A stretch of 28,258 nucleotides of DNA. It comes from a virus. The notes beneath the pieces are model-generated. The model was not told the origin of the DNA, ran no database searches, and saw nothing but the letters and a program-made list of their open reading frames with translations. The stretch lies in IMG/VR virus record IMGVR_UViG_3300036398_004211, positions 1-28,258 of that record. The stretch is one strand, 5' to 3'. This document shows positions 25,301 to 28,258 of this stretch, one piece after another (within the stretch, counting starts at the first letter, position 1; each line of letters opens with the position of its first letter). The position numbers and the translations under genes are program-made.

Positions 25301-25921
25301 AATTATGCAAATTTAAGATCTGACGCTAATTTTGCTATCTATTTAGAAGAAAATATTGATAAACAAAATCTTTATCGTATTAGTAGTATTACAGAAAATT
25401 CTGCAAATGATTATGCTATTTCTGCCCTTAAGTATGACGAAGAAAAATTTAAAATAGTTGAAGATGATAAATATGTAGATCCAAATCAAAATAATCAAAA
25501 ACAAATAGTTTTTTCCACAGATGATTATATTACTTCAGCATTAACAGATGATCAAATAATCGAAAATATAACTAATCCTCCATTGGATATAAGTTATGTT
25601 CAATCTATTAATACGGTTTATGATTATTCTTTTATAATAGAAAATGAAGTCTTAAATGCTAATTATAATTTAAAGATGTATCAATCAATTAGCATTAATT
25701 TTGTTAATTTATTTACTTATTTAACTAATCCATTGGTTAATGGATTACTGTGTAATATAACTAGAAATGGTAAGATTTTAAAATTTAAAATTTTAAGATC
25801 AGAAGCTAGATTTGTTAATATATTCTTGGGGGAAAAACCAATTTCTTCAGGAAATTATAGTCCAAGTTATTTTATTGATTTTTACGCTTTTGATAAAAAT
25901 TTAAAATTAATCAACGTGTAA
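22382..25921 (+). CDS. Lambda gpJ-like tail tip / host-specificity protein
   Basis: This 1179-residue protein is the tip hub. Near the N-terminus, SVDLLSEGPIEGL (32-44) is the conserved gpJ opening. Further on come FGSIPVRSYDCKLLKIRVP (about 310), SDNPAWIFYDLCVNSRYGL (about 353) and RYQANRIGKWFLATG (about 700), all in the order seen in gpJ proteins. Around residues 840-960 a Ser/Asn-rich beta-sandwich with DIDYRFRFAGSGVVVEVNNS looks like a LamG/ConA-type insert and may touch the receptor. The rest of the C-terminus is variable. No signal peptide or membrane helix is seen. It trimerises at the tip in lambda, contacts the receptor and opens the tail. It shares one base with the upstream stop, and a GTGTAAA over its own stop codon precedes the fibre gene. 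The call is strong for the family; the receptor is unknown. Confidence 0.93.
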   Translation: MNIYVQTDTSNILNIAAGSNNATIDSESFYESVDLLSEGPIEGLTDSNGNTVNYITLNNSSSNPVNSANSSLAYGVYYNDVSVKDSKSNLFNVTSSDFNLHLGNSLKNSDLNASSLYEYKSRVYDLERDPSLNFDITKNYDTKLFYENSTDTDFQKKLIALKDTARCFTHYVKNKYTTTIILNISIDLLYYIGGKGETYSNYVRFVVALNNPQTRKTAFLYFQGYFVVKSTPIIIPIILEISDEDRANNPFSEFIISVYSVQQRISAIQELKNAGNASRNFSVDSVIEQINYGFSNPYSVLCRNKVSARHFGSIPVRSYDCKLLKIRVPDNYDCEAREYSGDWSGNFSKTLKWSDNPAWIFYDLCVNSRYGLAKTFFNENDLNKWELLKISKYCDELVKTNASTKYPYDNFTYDNDLTDINSVDYNTIIITRATAINQTQLSLEYPIGSLLFLYDIKDQFDENIDTNYKKIIVSATVTSTYKAKIKLYNDFGPRTFIESDKSGKFFSALQSYVSGNPSILNRQDKIKKYAVSYISRTDNIVLSYNSAEEQISEQYSSAKIFDYDLKIKSGKCVAAQEGFGDFLEPRFSANILLNSETESLKVLSDLSSVFRGIFYFRNGYLSLSSDVSAPTSYIFTNSNVKDGLFTYTSSDFNTSFSIAKVSYLDKSDNFKDKIVYVEDSDLIKKYGLIEKEVIGFGVTSRYQANRIGKWFLATGKLESEVVSFTTGVEANLLKIGDVVRVADYLKTSNISYGKITSLDFKNNYIYIDRPVADDSLGKNIKIFSVVQGEPIELSFYISEIDNPNLRLKLINEKYFSWVLKSGITASSDNKILTAVSSFASDWNKKAYTNQSYTDNCSLDFSVPDLSSESAVGISEIDNINNSYTDIDYRFRFAGSGVVVEVNNSIVASGSFKITDSFSITYDGTDIKFYQNNTLLYTEGRTKGNPLYAIVAMKTIYASIKDLYYTSFPDEAYGNYANLRSDANFAIYLEENIDKQNLYRISSITENSANDYAISALKYDEEKFKIVEDDKYVDPNQNNQKQIVFSTDDYITSALTDDQIIENITNPPLDISYVQSINTVYDYSFIIENEVLNANYNLKMYQSISINFVNLFTYLTNPLVNGLLCNITRNGKILKFKILRSEARFVNIFLGEKPISSGNYSPSYFIDFYAFDKNLKLINV

Positions 25922-25922
25922 A
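25916..25922 (+). promoter_or_regulatory. GTGTAAA start-proximal element (fibre gene)
   Basis: GTGTAAA overlaps the stop codon of the gpJ-like gene and is followed by seven bases and the ATG at 25930. The flank AACGTGTAAA equals that before the tape measure gene. Confidence 0.4.
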
Positions 25923-25929
25923 GTAATAT

Positions 25930-28258
25930 ATGGCTTTTATTCCAAACTCAGGAATTGATTATGATAAGGCATTCGAAGTATCTAGTATAACTTTAGTTAC
26001 TACTAATCCAGATTCTTCAACAAATAATACTTTATCACCAAGCGCATATGGTTTAAATATAAATACGCCATTTGTTAGTGGATTTTTATTAGAAGATTCA
26101 ATTAATTTAGATTGGTCAGTAATAAGACCAGTTACTAATGATGTTTTATCTGATATAGTTACAGATGCGGGTTTTTCTGGTTTTAAAACTAATTTTTACG
26201 ATATAAATCGTAATTTAATATTTAGTTCTCCTGATAGTTTTTTAAATACATCTTATTCTGTAACTAATGATGATTTAGTAAATTTATTTTCTAATATTAC
26301 TGGGGAACAAAATGTAAATAATTTAACTCAGTTTTTTATAGATATTGTTAGTACGGATATCCAAGGAAGAACTAGTACTGGAAGTGCTTTAATTAATTTT
26401 GGAACTCCGCAAGTTTATATTTCTGGATATAATATAAATAATGAAGTAACAGTAAGTTTAAATTACGATAATAAAAAAGTAATTAAATCTTTAGATGTTT
26501 TTGTAACAACTGGATCTTTTTTTGATACAACTTCTACTGATTATCTTTTTACACAATCTTACGAAAATATAAATATTGATAGCGTAATTATTCCTGATTT
26601 ACAAGCCAATTCTCAATTTTTGGTTGCTGATAATAATATTCGTCAAACTTATTATGTACATTTAGTGCCGTATAGTTATTTTTATAGCGGTCAAAAGATA
26701 GTTTCTTCAGGAATAAAACCATTTTCTTATAATTTATCTACTTTACCACCAATAATATCTGGTTTAACAGGTTATGTTTCTTCAAGTTTAAATAAAACAG
26801 ATAAAAATTTAAATTTAGAAGCATTTCTTACTTGGAGTCCAATAACTCAATCTCAAGACTGTATATTTCATATCGCTGTAGAAGAAAGTGGCAATAATAA
26901 AAAAGTATATAATTATTTTGAACAAAATACTTCTCCTAAAAATATTTTATCAATTGCTTATGGAACAGGAACAGGAATTTCTGGTAATTTAAATATATTT
27001 TCTAGTTATGGATCTTCAGGTATTCAATGGGTTGATCATACAGTTTATGTAGATAATTTTGGGTCATTGCCAATTGGATCTTACCAAACAATATCTGCTC
27101 AAATACCTTATATAACAGAAATAAGAATTCCATCTGGTAATTCTAATTATCAAGATATATTCTTGTCTTATGGATATACAGGAAATGGAAATTTTAATTT
27201 TTTGCCTTCTGGAGGATTTTATAGTGGAACTGTTTATACTGGAACGTATTCAGCAGATAGATATTTAAATAGTTTTAATCCTTCTTCTAATGGAGTAGAT
27301 AATTTAGCAAACTCTGTAACAGGTATACAGATAGCAAAAAGAATAACTGGTTTTGCTGATTTTGTATATTCTACAATCAATCCTTGTTTTATTTTTCCAG
27401 TAAAAGAAGATAATAATTATTTTGTTAAAGTTCGCGCCACAAATTCAAAAGAAGTCGTTTCAGAGTTCTCAGAAACTTTATTTATAAGTTCTGGATATAT
27501 AAATCAAGCTATAAATTTATCACTGCTAAGTGGAAAAAAAGTTATTGATGGTTCTGGTGTTAGTGGTTATATACCAAAATTTTCAGATTCAGATACATTA
27601 ACTACAGGAACATTATATTATAGCGGTAGCAATAATTTAGTTTTTACAGAATTACCTAATACTACATCTACTGTTGGTTTGTATTCTTTGGTTGTCGAAA
27701 ATAATATAGTAAAGAGACAAGTGGTAAGTGTAGCTGGATCATCTGGCACTAGCGGTTCTTCTGGTAGCAGCGGATCATCAGGAAGCAGCGGTTCTTCAGG
27801 TTCTTCAGGTTCTTCTGGAAGTAGTGGATCATCTGGAAGTAGTGGATCAAGCGGTTCTTCTGGTAGTAGTGGATCTTCTGGAACTAGCGGATCTTCTGGA
27901 AGCAGTGGATCATCTGGAAGCAGTGGATCAAGCGGTTCTTCTGGTAGTAGTGGAACATCTGGAACTAGCGGATCTTCAGGAAGTAGTGGATCATCTGGAA
28001 GCAGTGGATCATCAGGAAGCAGTGGATCATCAGGAAGCAGTGGATCATCTGGAAGCAGTGGATCAAGCGGTTCTTCTGGTAGTAGTGGAACATCTGGAAC
28101 TAGCGGATCTTCTGGAAGCAGTGGATCATCAGGAAGCAGTGGATCATCAGGAAGCAGTGGATCATCAGGAAGCAGTGGATCATCTGGAAGCAGTGGATCA
28201 AGCGGTTCTTCTGGAAGCAGTGGAACTTCTGCAACAAGTGGAACTTCTGGCACAAGTG
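25930..28258 (+). CDS. Long tail fibre protein with FN3-like part and collagen-like repeat (C-terminus beyond right edge)
   Basis: The frame is open from ATG 25930 for 776 codons to the window end, so the C-terminal tip is missing. The N-terminus (MAFIPNSGIDYDKAFEVSS) is followed by several FN3-like beta domains (about residues 150-535; for example AFLTWSPITQSQDCIFHIAV and YFVKVRATNSKEVVSEFSE). A linker motif GSGVSGYIPKFSDSD near 540-555 is frequent in phage fibres just before repeat regions. From residue 603 onward the protein is a Gly-X-Y collagen-like run of GSS and GTS triplets, which should form a trimeric rod. It follows the gpJ-like gene by eight bases and has GTGTAAA seven bases before its start. 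A receptor-binding fibre or side fibre attached near the tip is the likely role. The missing C-terminus would hold the receptor-binding or trimerisation domain. Confidence 0.9.
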   Translation, partial: MAFIPNSGIDYDKAFEVSSITLVTTNPDSSTNNTLSPSAYGLNINTPFVSGFLLEDSINLDWSVIRPVTNDVLSDIVTDAGFSGFKTNFYDINRNLIFSSPDSFLNTSYSVTNDDLVNLFSNITGEQNVNNLTQFFIDIVSTDIQGRTSTGSALINFGTPQVYISGYNINNEVTVSLNYDNKKVIKSLDVFVTTGSFFDTTSTDYLFTQSYENINIDSVIIPDLQANSQFLVADNNIRQTYYVHLVPYSYFYSGQKIVSSGIKPFSYNLSTLPPIISGLTGYVSSSLNKTDKNLNLEAFLTWSPITQSQDCIFHIAVEESGNNKKVYNYFEQNTSPKNILSIAYGTGTGISGNLNIFSSYGSSGIQWVDHTVYVDNFGSLPIGSYQTISAQIPYITEIRIPSGNSNYQDIFLSYGYTGNGNFNFLPSGGFYSGTVYTGTYSADRYLNSFNPSSNGVDNLANSVTGIQIAKRITGFADFVYSTINPCFIFPVKEDNNYFVKVRATNSKEVVSEFSETLFISSGYINQAINLSLLSGKKVIDGSGVSGYIPKFSDSDTLTTGTLYYSGSNNLVFTELPNTTSTVGLYSLVVENNIVKRQVVSVAGSSGTSGSSGSSGSSGSSGSSGSSGSSGSSGSSGSSGSSGSSGSSGSSGTSGSSGSSGSSGSSGSSGSSGSSGTSGTSGSSGSSGSSGSSGSSGSSGSSGSSGSSGSSGSSGSSGSSGTSGTSGSSGSSGSSGSSGSSGSSGSSGSSGSSGSSGSSGSSGSSGTSATSGTSGTS
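27736..28258 (+). repeat. Collagen-like Gly-Ser-Ser / Gly-Thr-Ser repeat with 135-base superrepeat
   Basis: Glycine occupies every third residue for about 58 triplets (residues 603 on), with Ser or Thr at X and Ser at Y and no proline. The rule breaks once near the edge, where Ala replaces Gly at codon 28231. The DNA shows a higher-order tandem unit: GGATCAAGCGGTTCTTCTGG starts at 27925, 28060 and 28195, 135 bases apart, and once more at 27844. The two full 135-base units differ at only three positions, all silent. Minus-strand frames here are shadows. Confidence 0.92.

Noticed and set aside
27618-28253. Minus-strand open frame of Pro-Leu-Leu / Asp-Pro repeats
   Set aside because: It is the reverse reading of the Gly-Ser-Ser repeat. 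The plus-strand frame continues from a full fibre gene, while the minus frame starts inside the repeat with no upstream gene context.
1-28258. Amber (TAG) stop reassignment
   Set aside because: All stops seen are TAA or TGA and no gene uses TAG as stop, but no in-frame TAG lies inside any gene. The standard code explains every frame.

Overview
The window is an AT-rich stretch from a tailed bacteriophage or prophage with a long non-contractile (siphovirus-type) tail. No host gene, tRNA, rRNA, CRISPR array or insertion sequence is visible. The host cannot be named. Most starts lack a Shine-Dalgarno sequence and sit in A/T-rich context, as in Bacteroidota and some other lineages, but this is only a hint.

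Layout. Positions 1-2739 hold four minus-strand genes that read leftwards: a head-closure/connector-like protein, an HK97-gp10-like neck protein, a probable tail-completion protein and a probable major tail-tube protein cut by the left edge. A 55-base divergent spacer (2740-2794) separates them from a plus-strand block that runs to the right edge. That block holds two overlapping tail-chaperone-type genes, a 2546-residue tape measure protein, a tube-fold-like protein, a fibre-like protein, a second tube-fold-like protein, a fused LamG-like/lambda gpM-like protein, an Ig/FN3/LamG-like tip protein, then gpL-, gpK- (JAB domain only), gpI- and gpJ-like proteins. The last gene is a large fibre gene, open at the right edge, that ends in a collagen-like Gly-Ser-Ser/Gly-Thr-Ser repeat. 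Gene order follows lambda (neck, tube, chaperones, tape measure, M, L, K, I, J, fibre), except that the neck/tube part is on the opposite strand and extra fibre/tube-like genes lie between tape measure and M. No gene-free stretch exceeds 300 bases; most junctions overlap or are a few bases wide.

How the parts fit. The minus-strand genes build the head-tail joint and the tube. The chaperones would load the tape measure, which sets tail length and leaves first at ejection. M/L/K/I/J-like proteins form the tip, and the LamG-like, FN3-like and collagen-like modules face the host surface.

The most striking point is the middle of the tape measure. Seven copies of a GF[IVL]PNF motif separate six unrelated inserts. 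One insert looks like an R-S-E ADP-ribosyltransferase, one like a PD-(D/E)xK nuclease, and a third may be a decayed nuclease-type domain. This suggests enzymes carried inside the tape measure and delivered with the genome. A second point is a GTGTAAA element 7-10 bases before four start codons on both strands. These functional readings were made by eye and were not tested by any search.
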